NCBI GenBank assembly: GCA_004102805.1
Contig: SCEG01000007.1
Span: 1-64,000 of the forward strand
Reading direction: 5' to 3'
Origin: Muribaculaceae bacterium Isolate-002 (NCI)
Lineage (GTDB): Bacteria > Bacteroidota > Bacteroidia > Bacteroidales > Muribaculaceae
DNA: 64,000 nt
Within the stretch, counting starts at the first letter, position 1. Each line of letters starts with the position of its first letter. Of this stretch, positions 26,301 through 35,156 are shown piece after piece. Below the pieces are notes generated by a model that saw nothing but the letters and a program-made list of their open reading frames with translations, was not told the DNA's origin and made no database searches. The position numbers and the translations under genes are program-made.

Positions 26301-26471
26301 CGACGCGCCAGGATATACCGTGGCGACTACCGACAGTTTTACTTTTATCTCGGGATCCTCGAGTTTGCTCATCGCCCAGGCGGAAAATATGCCGCCGGCC
26401 ACAAGCACTGCCACCAGAAACTGCACCAGATTTTTGTTGGCGAAAGCCCATTTGCTAAGATTGAATTTCAT
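23337..26471 (-). CDS. RND efflux transporter permease
   Basis: 1044-residue inner-membrane proton antiporter of the AcrB/CusA superfamily. Seen: N-terminal FNLSKWAFANKNLV, then a first porter domain (VYPGASAHQVELEVTDPLEKAI abridged), TM4 with GMLVDNAIVIIDGI carrying the proton-relay Asp (second Asp of AcrB is Asn here), a second transmembrane cluster after residue 500, and the equivalent GLIGMVIKNGIVLMDEI near residue 970. About 12 membrane segments. Length is normal. Substrate class (drug, detergent, bile salt) cannot be read. It follows the adaptor gene by 20 bases. Confidence 0.96.
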   Translation of the reverse strand: MKFNLSKWAFANKNLVQFLVAVLVAGGIFSAWAMSKLEDPEIKVKLSVVATVYPGASAHQVELEVTDPLEKAIRSISNVNSVESASMNDLSVINVELQSTVKDEDVEQCWDMLRRKVSDCAATLPPGAQTPMVQEDFSNVYGLFYAMTAEGFSPRETEDYAQLIRRSILDLDGVDKVQLYGVPAEAINISLNRDRMANLGVKPLEVITTLNNQNDVTYAGYFDTPEQRIRVNVSDRLNSVEAIGDMLLAGHEDDRLRIRDIADVERTLASPQRNILLRDSISSIGILVSGRHGSDIVKVGKEVDRLLEHLKEERLPAGIEVHSVFNQPERVTDALSTFFVNLVESVAIVVLILMLAMGLRSGVMIGISLVTIVLGSFLFLFNFGGTMQRVSLGAFILAMGMLVDNAIVIIDGILVDLKRGKPRREALTGICGRTAMPLLGATLIAILAFLPIFLSPDTAGIYVRDLFIVLAVSLLLSWALALVHVPLMADRYLKGKTASSEEKELYNGKVYRWLRSLVTSAIRHKYVTVGIMAALLVLSAVGFGFVKRGFFPDMAYDQLYMEYKLPDGTSPEKVRKDLAGIEGYFKTLPYVRNITTSIGGAPGRYNLVRSIPTPNLAYGELIIDFTSADELSDHIEEMQEYVSTHYPEAYTKLKRYNLMFKKYPIEAQFTGPDPAVLEALADSAQRIMERMPQVRLITRDLEPRVPVLEVEYNQAAARMSGLSRKDVSLSMLTATGGVPVATLNDGTHPTPIYLKQTDADHGAIEDIENISVFSTLPDVSALVDDEVVTSMATGVIDKDMLIDRLMSTTPLTQVADGVTVEWENPVIPRYNSQRSVRVQASPAPGIETEKARKAVEEALTSIELPVGYALSWQGEKAASDQSMRYLFQNFPLAVILMIALLIMLFKDYRKPLIIFCTIPMVVVGIVITMIITGKTFDFVAIVGTLGLIGMVIKNGIVLMDEISRLLGEGMEQSKALIQSSVNRLRAVSLAALTTILGMLPLLSDSMFGSMAAAIMGGLLFGTVITLVFIPVLYSLFFPIRNKKK

Positions 26472-26491
26472 AATCTGCCTGTGGATGGTTG

Positions 26492-27568
26492 TTACATCTG
26501 ATTGCCTACATTTGTCGCCGAGGCCGGAGGTATCGGTTTTATCTTCAGCCCGTCGCGCAGGCTTCCGGCTCCGGCTGCCACTATCTCCACTCCGTCAAGC
26601 GGCGTCGCCACAGAGATTTCAGCCTCTCCGTCACGGGTAAACCTTATCACCTCTACAGCGGTGAGGCGGAGCGTGCTGTCGGGTGCGATAGTGAATATGT
26701 GGGTGTCTTTTCCGTTTCCGGCGAGTGCGGTCGAGGGGATAGTCCAAAGGTTGCTGTCGGCAGTGTCGCCACTGTCGGCAAGCATCGTCACTGTTGTCGA
26801 CATGCCTACTGCCGGCATCGGTGTCTCCATGCCGTCAAATGCCAGTTTCACCGTGTAGAGCTGGTTGGCGTTGGCTACGCTCTGCTCGGCAAACGGACGG
26901 AGACTGAACGTGCGGCCCGGATAGGCGTCAAATGTGCAGCTGTAGCCTGTAAACTCTCCGAGCCTGGCAAATGCGGCCGCCGGTATCTTTATCTCAACCA
27001 AAGGGGCGTTGTTGTCGACAATCTCCACGACCGGCGTTCCGGCACCTACCACTTCTCCGGCGTGCCGGAGTATTTTCTTTACTTCCCCTGAAGCCGGGGC
27101 GGTCAGACGTGTGTCGTTAAGCTGATTGCGGGCGTGCTGCAGCTTGGCGGTAATCTGCTGCAGTCCGTATTCGGCCTTGTCGCGGGCTACGGGTGTAGTG
27201 GCGTTCTCGTTATAGAGCGCTATCACGCGTTCAGCTTCGCTGCGTATGGCGTTGTATTCAGCCTCGGTGGCGTCAAGAGCCACGCGGTAGTCGGTATCGT
27301 CGAGACGTCCTATTGTCTGGCCGGCTGTTACGTTGTCTCCCTCCTTTACATTGAGTGACGCTATGCGTCCGGCCACCTTGAAAGCGGTGTAGACTTTATC
27401 ATCGCTTACCACTTTGCCCGGAAATATGAGCTGCGAACCGCTTGCTGACGGAGTGGCGACGCAGGTCTTTACGGGACGGGCAGCCTGTTGATCTATGTTG
27501 CCGTTATTGCTGCATGCGCTTGCCAGAAACACCACCGGCAGCGCTATTGTGATAAATCGGAAATTCAT
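26492..27568 (-). CDS. Periplasmic adaptor (membrane-fusion) lipoprotein of the RND pump
   Basis: 358-residue adaptor linking the RND pump to its TolC channel. Seen: a lipoprotein signal ending FLASAC (lipidated Cys at residue 19), a barrel-sandwich half with VAGRIASLNVKEGDNVTAGQ, a short helical hairpin, the second lipoyl half TAPASGEVKKILRHAGEVVGAG, and beta-barrel and membrane-proximal domains after residue 190. The open frame continues 17 codons upstream to 27619, but the signal peptide fixes the start at the ATG at 27568. First gene of the pump operon. Confidence 0.94.
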   Translation of the reverse strand: MNFRFITIALPVVFLASACSNNGNIDQQAARPVKTCVATPSASGSQLIFPGKVVSDDKVYTAFKVAGRIASLNVKEGDNVTAGQTIGRLDDTDYRVALDATEAEYNAIRSEAERVIALYNENATTPVARDKAEYGLQQITAKLQHARNQLNDTRLTAPASGEVKKILRHAGEVVGAGTPVVEIVDNNAPLVEIKIPAAAFARLGEFTGYSCTFDAYPGRTFSLRPFAEQSVANANQLYTVKLAFDGMETPMPAVGMSTTVTMLADSGDTADSNLWTIPSTALAGNGKDTHIFTIAPDSTLRLTAVEVIRFTRDGEAEISVATPLDGVEIVAAGAGSLRDGLKIKPIPPASATNVGNQM

Positions 27569-27878
27569 TTCAAAACGTGAATATGTATACAAATGTTTGA
27601 CACGTGCAAAGTTAGTCAATAAAAGGTTATCGGCATTAATTGACGTATTCTTTAAAATTGGTCAAAATGTCGGAAATTGCAAGAGTGGTGCGGAGAAAGC
27701 ATAATGTCAAAAATAATATTATTTTAAAAGAAACGTGCTTTAAAATTTGCGTATTAAATACCTATTTGCTTTCTTTGTTGTCGAAAATATGGAATTGTGT
27801 TGGCGGATGGCGTGTTTTGCATGACAATTGCACAGTATCAAGATGAAATTCAATTCATAATTATAACAATATATTCCA
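27569..27878. other. Divergent intergenic region, RND operon and amt
   Basis: Contains a -7-type TAACTTTG on the minus strand (27607-27614) about 40 bases before the adaptor ATG, without a clear -33 TTTG. I found no matching consensus for the plus-strand ammonium transporter and no sigma-54 GG/GC pair at correct spacing. No gene is supported here. Confidence 0.5.
27607..27614 (-). promoter_or_regulatory. Putative -7 element of the RND operon
   Basis: TAACTTTG on the minus strand, exact to TAnnTTTG, about 39 bases upstream of the adaptor start. No TTTG at 19-21 bases, hinting at regulation. Confidence 0.5.
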
Positions 27879-29312
27879 ATGATTACAATTAAAGGTAAAA
27901 GGGTAAAGAAAAGATGGATAATACTGTTTGCAGCCATAACGGCTGTCAGTATTATCGGATTGTTTGTGTCGCCGGCCGAAGGGCTGTACGACCTTGCCGG
28001 CGACAGTCTGTTCGCCAATATCGCCTGGATGATTACAGCCACGATTTTCGTGCTGATGATGACCCCCGGTCTGTCATTCTTCTATGGCGGCATGGTGCGT
28101 GCGAAGAATGTCATTTCCACTATGTTGCAGAGTTTCATAGTGATGGGTTTCGTGAGTGTGATATGGGTGCTGTTCGGTTTCGGTCTGGCTTTCGGCGATG
28201 ATATCGGCGGCATCATAGGCAACCCGTGCGACTTCTTCCTGTTCAGCAATGTGGGAGTCGGCAACGTTACGCAGAGCAACGGAGAGGCCGTGAGCGAGAT
28301 AGGCATGGCTACAACCACAATCCCGCTGGTGCTTTTCGCTCTGTTCCAGATGAAATTTGCCATCATCACTCCGTCGCTTATAACCGGCTCGTTTGCCGAG
28401 CGGGTGCGTTTCTCGGGCTACCTTGTGTTCATGATGATATGGATTGTGCTCGTCTATTGTCCGCTGGCTCACTGCACATGGCATCCCGAGGGTCTTTTCG
28501 GCAAGCTTCACGTGCATGATTTCGCCGGGGGAATTGTTGTGCATGCCGCCTCGGGCATCGCGGCTCTGACCGGAGCGGTATTTCTCGGCCGCAGGTCGTC
28601 GACTGAAAATTCAAAGCCGGCCAACGTGCCTTTCGTGCTTCTCGGCGCCGCTCTGCTGTGGCTCGGATGGTTCGGTTTCAACGGTGGCAGTTCGCTTGCT
28701 GTCGACGGTGTGGCGCTGTCGGCGTTTCTCAACACCAACACCGCCGCCGCCACTGCTATGGTGACATGGGTGGTGTTTGACGCGCTCCGCGGGCACAAGC
28801 CGTCGGCAATGGGAGCCGCAATCGGTGCAGTTGTAGGCCTCGTAGCCATCACCCCCTGCGCCGGATGGGTTACAATCGGCGAGTCGATATTCATCTCGTT
28901 CGTTATCACGATATGCTGCAATCTTGCCGTGACATGGAAAAAGTCGAGCAATCTTTTCGACGACGCGCTCGATGTCTTTCCCACCCATGGTCTGGGCGGC
29001 ATCATCGGCACGGTGCTGACCGGCATCTTCGCCTACGATTTCTTTGCCGACGGAGGCATGGAAGGGGTGTCGCGCACCACTTTCTTCTGGAACCATATAC
29101 TCGTGCTGGCCGGTGTGTGCGCCTACACTTTCTTTATGAGCTACGCCATCTATTGGGTCACCAACAAGATGATACCGATGCGTGTGTCTCGTCGCAGCGA
29201 GGAGATCGGACTTGACCGCTCGCAGCACGACGAAGAATATGCGGGAGAGCTCGGCACAGGCATCGCCGAGGATACTCCCACCGACTACCAGTGGTTCAAC
29301 TCCGCTGAATGA
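27879..29312 (+). CDS. amt: Ammonium transporter
   Basis: 477-residue Amt/Rh-family inner-membrane channel for ammonium. Seen: about 11-12 hydrophobic segments, MMTPGLSFFYGGMVRAKNV, ITGSFAERVRFSGYLVFMMIW (abridged), the first pore His in FAGGIVVHAASGIAAL, WLGWFGFNGGSSLA, and the second pore His in FPTHGLGGIIGTVLTG. The C-terminal tail after residue 420 is long and acidic. No PII regulator gene (glnK) is adjacent. Secure. Confidence 0.96.
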   Translation: MITIKGKRVKKRWIILFAAITAVSIIGLFVSPAEGLYDLAGDSLFANIAWMITATIFVLMMTPGLSFFYGGMVRAKNVISTMLQSFIVMGFVSVIWVLFGFGLAFGDDIGGIIGNPCDFFLFSNVGVGNVTQSNGEAVSEIGMATTTIPLVLFALFQMKFAIITPSLITGSFAERVRFSGYLVFMMIWIVLVYCPLAHCTWHPEGLFGKLHVHDFAGGIVVHAASGIAALTGAVFLGRRSSTENSKPANVPFVLLGAALLWLGWFGFNGGSSLAVDGVALSAFLNTNTAAATAMVTWVVFDALRGHKPSAMGAAIGAVVGLVAITPCAGWVTIGESIFISFVITICCNLAVTWKKSSNLFDDALDVFPTHGLGGIIGTVLTGIFAYDFFADGGMEGVSRTTFFWNHILVLAGVCAYTFFMSYAIYWVTNKMIPMRVSRRSEEIGLDRSQHDEEYAGELGTGIAEDTPTDYQWFNSAE

Positions 29313-29448
29313 CATTTCGGCTGTCAGTTATTTAACCGACAGCCAGTCAAACAAATAAAACCCATGTAGACGTTTTGTAGACGGTGTTTGCACGGCCGAC
29401 AAAATGTATGCGGCGCTGGATATGACATAAAATCACTAAATTAGCGGT

Positions 29449-31158
29449 ATGAAAATGTCAGTCTTAACTTCGTTTGCATTGTCGGCCGTCGTCGTTTCCT
29501 CGGTGATGGCCGGGTGCTCCGGCGACCGGCGTGACTGTGTGGAACCTTTCGGGTGGAGTCCGGTCTCCCCGCTGACCGATTCGCTTACGCTGCGGCTCGA
29601 ATACGCTTTCGCCGGATCTGCGTCGACCGATTCTCTCGGCCGGCTTGTCAGGGAGTTTGACTCAGCCGTGGCGGCAGAGGCCGGTGACGGTGTCGCAGAC
29701 GGTTGTCTGATGGGGCATGACATGTTCTGGAACGCGCGTCTCATGCTGCGTCTCGGACGTGGCGATGAGACGGTACGCATGATTGAAAAAGCTGTCGCAA
29801 TGACTGATTCTTCGCGTTATCCCTACGAAATACGGCGTTACCGGTGGCTTGCTGAAAACCGAGGCGACTATACCGTCGACCAATGGTATGACCATCTCAA
29901 TGACGAGATTGAATTTTACCGTCGGCACCATTGTGCCTATATGCTTTGCGGGCGCTATTGCGATATGAGCTGGATGATGCTCGACGCGGGATATTCCGAC
30001 CGCGCTATCGAATATATATCGATGGCCGACTCTGTGCTGTCGGGCATAAATGAGCTGTCGTCCACACGCGCCGGTGTCCGCATCAATCTGGCCGACCTGC
30101 TCTGCACGTCCGGCGACTCCGCTCGGGCAGGAGAGATGCTTCATCAGATGCGTGTGCTTCCGGAGATAGCGGCTGATGATTTCACCGCTACACTTGTCGA
30201 TTTCAATCTGTGGGTGGCGGTAAAAGACTCGGTTGCCCTGCAGCGGGCATGGTGCAGTCTGCAAAGCGACACCGTCAGATGTGGACTCCGCGGCATGGTG
30301 GCGGCTTTTATGGCGCGCCGAAGCCTCGACCGCGGAGATGTGGCGGAGGCGAAGCGCTATATCGTCGACACGCGCCGCTATCTGCCACGGGTAACCCAAG
30401 GCGACCATAAGGCGTTTATGCTGCGCACAATGGCGGAGACCGCACGCGCCGAAGGTGATGACCGTGAGTCGGTAGCATGCTTCTCGCGCTATGCCGTGAT
30501 TGTCGACTCGCTTGCAACAGAGCGAAGCCGCGGCGAGATTGTCAGCACCGAAGTGTCGCGACAGATTGTCATGGCTCAGGAGCGTGCCGAAAGAGAACGA
30601 CGCATGCTCGTCATCAGATTTTCTGCCGGAATTGCGGTCATATTGCTTGCGATAGTCGCGGTGTGCGTGGCGGTGCGTCGCCGCATGTCGCGTCTGCGCC
30701 GCCGTCATCTTGATGAGAAGGTCGTGAGACTCAGGTCGCAGAGAGCCGAACTCGCGATGTCGCTCCGCGTGGCCGAGAGGGAGACGTTGCTTGACCGGCT
30801 TGATGACCGGCTGACCGGACTGACACAGAAAGAAGAGCTTTCGGCAGGCGATATCATTGCCGCTCAGGCGGGAATGCGTGCCGCGATGGCGGCCGAGGCC
30901 GAAAGCGGGAATTTCGCCGAGGTATTCGCGCGTCTGAGTCCGGATTTCACGGCCAATCTCCACCGGCTATATCCGAAAGTGGCACGTTCGCAGGAGCGGC
31001 TTGCCTGTTTTATTGCTCTCGGTCTCGACACACGGCATATAGCAAGGATTATGAATATCAGACCGGAGTCGGTGCGTCAGGCGCGCTGGCGATTGCGCTC
31101 GCAGATGGAGCTGCCTCCCGACCGGGACCTCGACAAGGCGCTTAAAGAACTGTTGTAG
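29449..31158 (+). CDS. TPR-membrane-HTH regulator
   Basis: 569-residue protein with the layout common to Bacteroidetes membrane-spanning regulators: lipoprotein-like signal (VVSSVMAGC, Cys at about residue 23), tetratricopeptide-type helices across about 60-380 (WNARLMLRLGRGDETVRMIEKAV, RAIEYISMADSV, VAEAKRYIVDTRRYL), one membrane segment near 385-405 (FSAGIAVILLAIVAVCVAV), a basic coiled coil, and a C-terminal LuxR/GerE-like helix-turn-helix (ACFIALGLDTRHIARIMNIRPESVRQARWRLR, abridged). It probably senses an envelope signal outside and binds DNA or a partner inside. Ligand and targets unknown. It is convergent with the sigma operon. Confidence 0.8.
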   Translation: MKMSVLTSFALSAVVVSSVMAGCSGDRRDCVEPFGWSPVSPLTDSLTLRLEYAFAGSASTDSLGRLVREFDSAVAAEAGDGVADGCLMGHDMFWNARLMLRLGRGDETVRMIEKAVAMTDSSRYPYEIRRYRWLAENRGDYTVDQWYDHLNDEIEFYRRHHCAYMLCGRYCDMSWMMLDAGYSDRAIEYISMADSVLSGINELSSTRAGVRINLADLLCTSGDSARAGEMLHQMRVLPEIAADDFTATLVDFNLWVAVKDSVALQRAWCSLQSDTVRCGLRGMVAAFMARRSLDRGDVAEAKRYIVDTRRYLPRVTQGDHKAFMLRTMAETARAEGDDRESVACFSRYAVIVDSLATERSRGEIVSTEVSRQIVMAQERAERERRMLVIRFSAGIAVILLAIVAVCVAVRRRMSRLRRRHLDEKVVRLRSQRAELAMSLRVAERETLLDRLDDRLTGLTQKEELSAGDIIAAQAGMRAAMAAEAESGNFAEVFARLSPDFTANLHRLYPKVARSQERLACFIALGLDTRHIARIMNIRPESVRQARWRLRSQMELPPDRDLDKALKELL

Positions 31159-31162
31159 ACTC

Positions 31163-31216
31163 ATAAAATTACACAACCGCATACCTGCTGTCAGGTATGC
31201 GGTTGTGTAATTTTAT
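31163..31216. terminator. Bidirectional terminator, 25-bp perfect inverted repeat
   Basis: Positions 31163-31187 pair perfectly with 31192-31216 around a 4-base loop CTGT. A/T ends give a T-tract in both directions (AAAATT on one side, AATTTT on the other). It begins 4 bases after the regulator stop and lies 12 bases from the DUF4252 stop, serving both convergent genes. Confidence 0.9.
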
Positions 31217-31228
31217 GGAGAGTTGCAG

Positions 31229-31693
31229 TTATTTGTTGGCTCCGGCCAATGACGAGATGTCGATTTTGCCGTGTATGACAACGATGTTGATTTCCTTTTC
31301 GCTGCGGTCGGAGTTGTAGATCAGTACCGCGTCAGGCTCACTGCTTCCTTCTGCCGTCACGATATATATCTGCGATTTCTCGCCATCCTCCTCGCTGTAG
31401 ACAATCTCTTCGGTGTTGAGCGAACGCAACAGTTTGTCGAATTTGGAGTCGACAGTGGCATACATCTTTGCATTTTCGCATGAATAGGCCTCTATCGATT
31501 TTATTTCCTTCATCATATCCTTCAGTTCGTCGGCGTAGTCACCGCCGATGTCGCCGGCCATGCTGAGCAGGGCGGGGCCGACAAACACCTTGGATATTTC
31601 GTCGCCTGTGGGAAATGAGCCGAGCAGGCGGGTCTGGCTGCATGACAATAACGGTATTATCAGCATGAACAGGGCTAAAAATTTTGATTTCAT
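31229..31693 (-). CDS. DUF4252 lipoprotein
   Basis: 154-residue exported lipoprotein of the Bacteroidetes DUF4252 family. Seen: signal MKSKFLALFMLIIPLLSC with lipobox LLSC (Cys18), then a compact alpha/beta domain of about 130 residues with FVGPALLSMA, the pattern LLRSLNTEEIVYSEEDGEKSQIY (abridged) and a C-terminal NIVVIHGKIDISSLAG. Function unknown. Third gene of an ECF sigma operon, as DUF4252 genes often are; this suggests a partner in envelope-stress signalling, by inference. Confidence 0.87.
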   Translation of the reverse strand: MKSKFLALFMLIIPLLSCSQTRLLGSFPTGDEISKVFVGPALLSMAGDIGGDYADELKDMMKEIKSIEAYSCENAKMYATVDSKFDKLLRSLNTEEIVYSEEDGEKSQIYIVTAEGSSEPDAVLIYNSDRSEKEINIVVIHGKIDISSLAGANK

Positions 31694-31706
31694 GACATTT
31701 GGGTAT

Positions 31707-32420
31707 TTAACAGTTTTTTATTGTGGCACATAATATGTTTTCGGCAGTGTCGAAGACGTCGGTGGCTCTGACAAATGCTTTTTCGGTCATTGCCACGGCG
31801 TTGGAATATCGCTTCTGCGCCCCGCTCAATATGCGGGCTGCTTCGTCGGGGTCGTCAATGATGGTGTATCCTTCAGCGTCGACGGCCTGAGCTATCGCTT
31901 CCTGACGACGATGGGGCTGCGGCGAGACATGGCAGCGGGGTTTCTGCGGAGTCACCGCGGGTGCGGTTTCCGGCTCCGGGTCGACACTGACAGCTGTCAC
32001 GGCAGTGTCGGCCGTTTGTGGCACGTTGATGTCGGCCGATGCTACCATTGTCAGTGTGGCAGGTGTTGCAATGCTATCGCTGCCGCTTCTTGGCAATGCA
32101 ATGAAAATGATGGCGACAGATGCGGCGACAGTCGTGGCTGCAATCAGGAAGCGACGGCGTCGCCTGTGCCGCTGTCTGCGACTTTCTGCGGCGGTTTCAG
32201 CCTCGATTTCGGCCAGAAGCTCCTTGTCGGGATTTTCGGCTGAAAGCTCTCCGACGGTGCGGAATACGGCAGCTTCCTGCCTGAGATCGTCGGGTAGTGT
32301 GTCAGTATCGGCCTCGCTGAAGAAACGGCATAGCTCCGCTTCGACGCGCATGTCGGTGTCGCCGTCATACCAGCTGTCGATCAGCTCTCTTATCCTGTCG
32401 TATCGTGATGTAGTGTCCAT
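31707..32420 (-). CDS. Probable anti-sigma factor, single-pass membrane protein
   Basis: 237-residue protein, no strong family match that I recall. Seen: an N-terminal acidic cytoplasmic domain of about 80 residues (RIRELIDSWYDGDTDMRVEAEL), a basic stretch RRQRHRRRRR before a membrane segment (FLIAATTVAASVAIIFIAL, about 92-110), then a Pro/Thr-rich extracytoplasmic region and a helical C terminus. The layout and its position directly after an ECF sigma gene fit an anti-sigma factor. The ATG at 32420 has AGAGAGG upstream and is preferred; GTG at 32426, overlapping the sigma stop, is an alternative. Confidence 0.7.
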   Translation of the reverse strand: MDTTSRYDRIRELIDSWYDGDTDMRVEAELCRFFSEADTDTLPDDLRQEAAVFRTVGELSAENPDKELLAEIEAETAAESRRQRHRRRRRFLIAATTVAASVAIIFIALPRSGSDSIATPATLTMVASADINVPQTADTAVTAVSVDPEPETAPAVTPQKPRCHVSPQPHRRQEAIAQAVDAEGYTIIDDPDEAARILSGAQKRYSNAVAMTEKAFVRATDVFDTAENILCATIKNC

Positions 32421-32422
32421 AG

Positions 32423-32917
32423 TCACCTCTCTTTCTCTTCATATTTGACAATCATGTTGCGTAATTCCTTGCGGGCCCGCGACAGATGCTGCCTGACGGT
32501 GCCCTCGTTTATTTTCGTCACCGCTGAAATCTCTGCACCCGATTTGCCTGAAAGGCTGAGACGGAGTATCGTGCGGCGCGATTCGCCGAGATTTTCGATT
32601 GCTTTTGTCAGCAACTCCAGCCGGCCTGTGTCATCGGTTTCCTCGTCAGCGATGTCGTCGGCCACATCCTCGACCGGAGTCATTATGGCCGCAGAGCCAC
32701 GACGGCATATATCGATGCATCGGTTGCGCACGGCGCGCACGGCGTAGGCTCCCCCGTCGGTCATGACATCAAGGCGTTGCCTGTTCTCCCAGAGCGTGCG
32801 CATGACATCCTGCACGGCATCTTTGGCGATATCTTCGTCGCCGAGTATTCTCCTTGCCGTGGCGGCCATTGCGCCGTAGGCAGGAAGTATTGTCGTCTGG
32901 AACTCTTTTGCTGTCAT
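32423..32917 (-). CDS. ECF RNA polymerase sigma factor
   Basis: 164-residue sigma-70 family factor, extracytoplasmic-function type. Seen: region 2 at about 10-75 (RILGDEDIAKDAVQDVMRTLW, YAVRAVRNRCIDICRR) and region 4 helix-turn-helix at about 105-155 (LSLSGKSGAEISAVTKINEGTVRQHLSRARKEL, abridged), separated by an acidic linker. It is followed by a putative anti-sigma gene and the DUF4252 gene in one operon, indicating a self-contained stress-response unit. Target promoter unknown. Confidence 0.93.
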   Translation of the reverse strand: MTAKEFQTTILPAYGAMAATARRILGDEDIAKDAVQDVMRTLWENRQRLDVMTDGGAYAVRAVRNRCIDICRRGSAAIMTPVEDVADDIADEETDDTGRLELLTKAIENLGESRRTILRLSLSGKSGAEISAVTKINEGTVRQHLSRARKELRNMIVKYEEKER

Positions 32918-32989
32918 CGATTTCTTGGTTGTTCACTTATTTGACGAAACCATACATGAATTGTTACACTGTCATGTCGGAAAATTTTG

Positions 32990-32997
32990 TAAATTTG
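32990..32997 (+). promoter_or_regulatory. Putative -7 element of gmd-fcl
   Basis: TAAATTTG fits TAnnTTTG 57 bases upstream of the gmd ATG. No TTTG at 19-21 bases. Confidence 0.45.
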
Positions 32998-33054
32998 CAG
33001 AACCAAAAATATGATTGTTTCCCTTAGGGAATGATATTTCAATTTTGACAGACA

Positions 33055-34161
33055 ATGAAAAAAGTGGCATTGATTACCGGTATAACCGGTCAGGACGGCA
33101 GCTATCTTGCCGAATTTCTAATAGAAAAAGGTTATGAGGTACATGGTATAATGCGCCGTTCGTCGTCGTTCAACACCGGTCGTATCGAGCATCTTTATCT
33201 CGACGAGTGGGTGCGTGACATGAAGAAGTCACGTCTCGTCAACCTTCACTGGGGCGACATGACCGACTCTTCGTCGCTCGTCAGAATCATACAGCTTGTG
33301 CAGCCCGATGAAATATATAATCTTGCAGCCCAGAGCCATGTAAAGGTGTCGTTTGATGTGCCGGAATTCACCGCCGACGCCGATGCAATAGGGCCGTTGC
33401 GTCTGCTCGAGGCTGTCAGGATACTCGGTCTGGAGAAAAAGACCAAGATATATCAGGCATCTACTTCCGAACTCTACGGAAAAGTGCAGGAGGTGCCGCA
33501 GAAGGAGACAACGCCGTTTTATCCGCGTTCACCCTACGGTGTGGCAAAGCAATATGGCTTCTGGATTACAAAAAATTATCGCGAAAGCTACGGCATGTTT
33601 GCCGTCAACGGCATCCTCTTCAACCACGAGAGTGAGCGCCGCGGCGAAACTTTCGTGACCCGCAAGATCACCATCGCCGCCGCACGCATAGTGCAAGGTT
33701 TTCAGGATCGTCTCTATCTGGGCAATCTCGACGCGCGCCGCGACTGGGGCTATGCTAAAGATTATGTGGAGTGCATGTGGCTCATACTGCAGCATCCCGA
33801 GCCCGAGGATTTTGTTATAGCCACCGGCGAGATGCACACCGTGCGTGAGTTTGCAACCCTCGCTTTCCGTCATGTGGGCATCGAGCTTGAATGGAAGGGT
33901 GAAGGTGTCGACGAGAAAGGTATCGACAAGGCCACCGGACGTGTCATCGTCGAGGTAGACCCCAAATATTTCCGTCCGTGCGAGGTCGAGCAGTTGCTCG
34001 GCGATCCGACAAAGGCCCGCAAACTTCTCGGCTGGAACCCGACAAAAACCTCATTTGCCGATCTTGTCAGGATTATGGTGGAGCATGACATGAAATTTGT
34101 GCGCAAGCTGTATCTCCGCGACAGACTCGACAAAACGGAAGGGGAGGACTCTGCCTTATGA
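33055..34161 (+). CDS. gmd: GDP-mannose 4,6-dehydratase
   Basis: 368-residue cytoplasmic NADP-dependent enzyme, first step of GDP-L-fucose synthesis. Seen: Rossmann [30 protein letters not shown], the SDR triad in STSELYG and [19 protein letters not shown] (YxxxK), and [18 protein letters not shown]-terminal [28 protein letters not shown] (abridged) is typical of GMD. Overlaps fcl by 4 bases. GDP-fucose feeds capsule or glycoprotein fucosylation, common in gut Bacteroidales. Secure. Confidence 0.97.
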   Translation: MKKVALITGITGQDGSYLAEFLIEKGYEVHGIMRRSSSFNTGRIEHLYLDEWVRDMKKSRLVNLHWGDMTDSSSLVRIIQLVQPDEIYNLAAQSHVKVSFDVPEFTADADAIGPLRLLEAVRILGLEKKTKIYQASTSELYGKVQEVPQKETTPFYPRSPYGVAKQYGFWITKNYRESYGMFAVNGILFNHESERRGETFVTRKITIAAARIVQGFQDRLYLGNLDARRDWGYAKDYVECMWLILQHPEPEDFVIATGEMHTVREFATLAFRHVGIELEWKGEGVDEKGIDKATGRVIVEVDPKYFRPCEVEQLLGDPTKARKLLGWNPTKTSFADLVRIMVEHDMKFVRKLYLRDRLDKTEGEDSAL

Positions 34162-35102
34162 TGCGCCCTGACTCAAAAATATATGTGGCCGGACACCGCG
34201 GCATGGTGGGCTCGGCCATAGTGCGCGAACTGCAGCGGCAGGGTTACACCAATATCATCACCCGCACACACGCAGAACTCGACCTGTGCCGTCAGGCCGA
34301 TGTGGAGCGCTTTTTTGCCGACGAGCGACCGGAATATGTGTTTCTCGCGGCGGCAAAAGTAGGTGGCATCATTGCCAACCGCAATGCTCTCGCCGACTTC
34401 ATGTATGAGAACATGATACTTGAGATGAATGTCATCAACGCCGCATGGCGCAACGGTTGCCGTAAACTCGAGTTCCTCGGTTCGTCGTGCATATATCCCC
34501 GCATGGCGCCTCAGCCCATGAAGGAGGACTGTCTGCTGACCTCGGCGCTCGAACCCACCAACGAGGCATACGCTCTCGCAAAAATCTCAGGTCTGAAATA
34601 TTGCGAATATCTCAATCGCCAATACGGCACCGATTTCATATCCGTTATGCCAACCAACCTCTACGGACCCAATGACAACTATCATCCCGAGCACTCCCAT
34701 GTGCTCCCGGCCCTGATTCGTCGCTTTCACGAGGCGAAAGTGTCAGGGGCGCAGTCGGTGACATGCTGGGGCGACGGAAGTCCGCTGCGCGAGTTCCTTT
34801 ATGTCGACGACCTCGCCAACCTGTGCGTGTTTCTGATGAACAATTATTCCGGCAACGAGACCGTCAACGCCGGCACCGGAAAGGAAGTAACCATAAAACA
34901 GCTCACAGAAATGGTGGCGAATACTGTCGGATATGAGGGCGAGATACTCTGGGACACCACACGCCCCAACGGCACGCCCCGCAAACTCCTCGACGTAAGC
35001 AAAAGCCACGCTTTAGGCTGGCACCACACCGTAGAACTCTCCGACGGAATAGCCCTCGCATACGCCGACTTCCTCTCCAACCCGATGCGTGCAGAGCGCT
35101 GA
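34158..35102 (+). CDS. fcl: GDP-L-fucose synthase
   Basis: 314-residue cytoplasmic enzyme (WcaG), epimerising and reducing the 4-keto-6-deoxy product of Gmd to GDP-L-fucose. Seen: [16 protein letters not shown] nucleotide-binding loop, [15 protein letters not shown], the catalytic SSCIYPR and [11 protein letters not shown] (YxxxK), and [25 protein letters not shown] (abridged). Its ATG overlaps the gmd stop. Two tandem Met codons begin the protein; either may be used. Secure. Confidence 0.97.
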   Translation: MMRPDSKIYVAGHRGMVGSAIVRELQRQGYTNIITRTHAELDLCRQADVERFFADERPEYVFLAAAKVGGIIANRNALADFMYENMILEMNVINAAWRNGCRKLEFLGSSCIYPRMAPQPMKEDCLLTSALEPTNEAYALAKISGLKYCEYLNRQYGTDFISVMPTNLYGPNDNYHPEHSHVLPALIRRFHEAKVSGAQSVTCWGDGSPLREFLYVDDLANLCVFLMNNYSGNETVNAGTGKEVTIKQLTEMVANTVGYEGEILWDTTRPNGTPRKLLDVSKSHALGWHHTVELSDGIALAYADFLSNPMRAER

Positions 35103-35156
35103 CCTGTAGCAATATTGATATGAGATTTAAATATCGACAAAGCATATAACCTTAAT

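Noticed and set aside
27795..27835. Possible sigma-54 promoter before the ammonium transporter
   Set aside because: GG and GC dinucleotides are present, but none has the required 10-base spacing.
29662..30963. 433-codon open frame on the minus strand
   Set aside because: Antisense to the TPR-HTH regulator; His/Arg-rich translation without domains.
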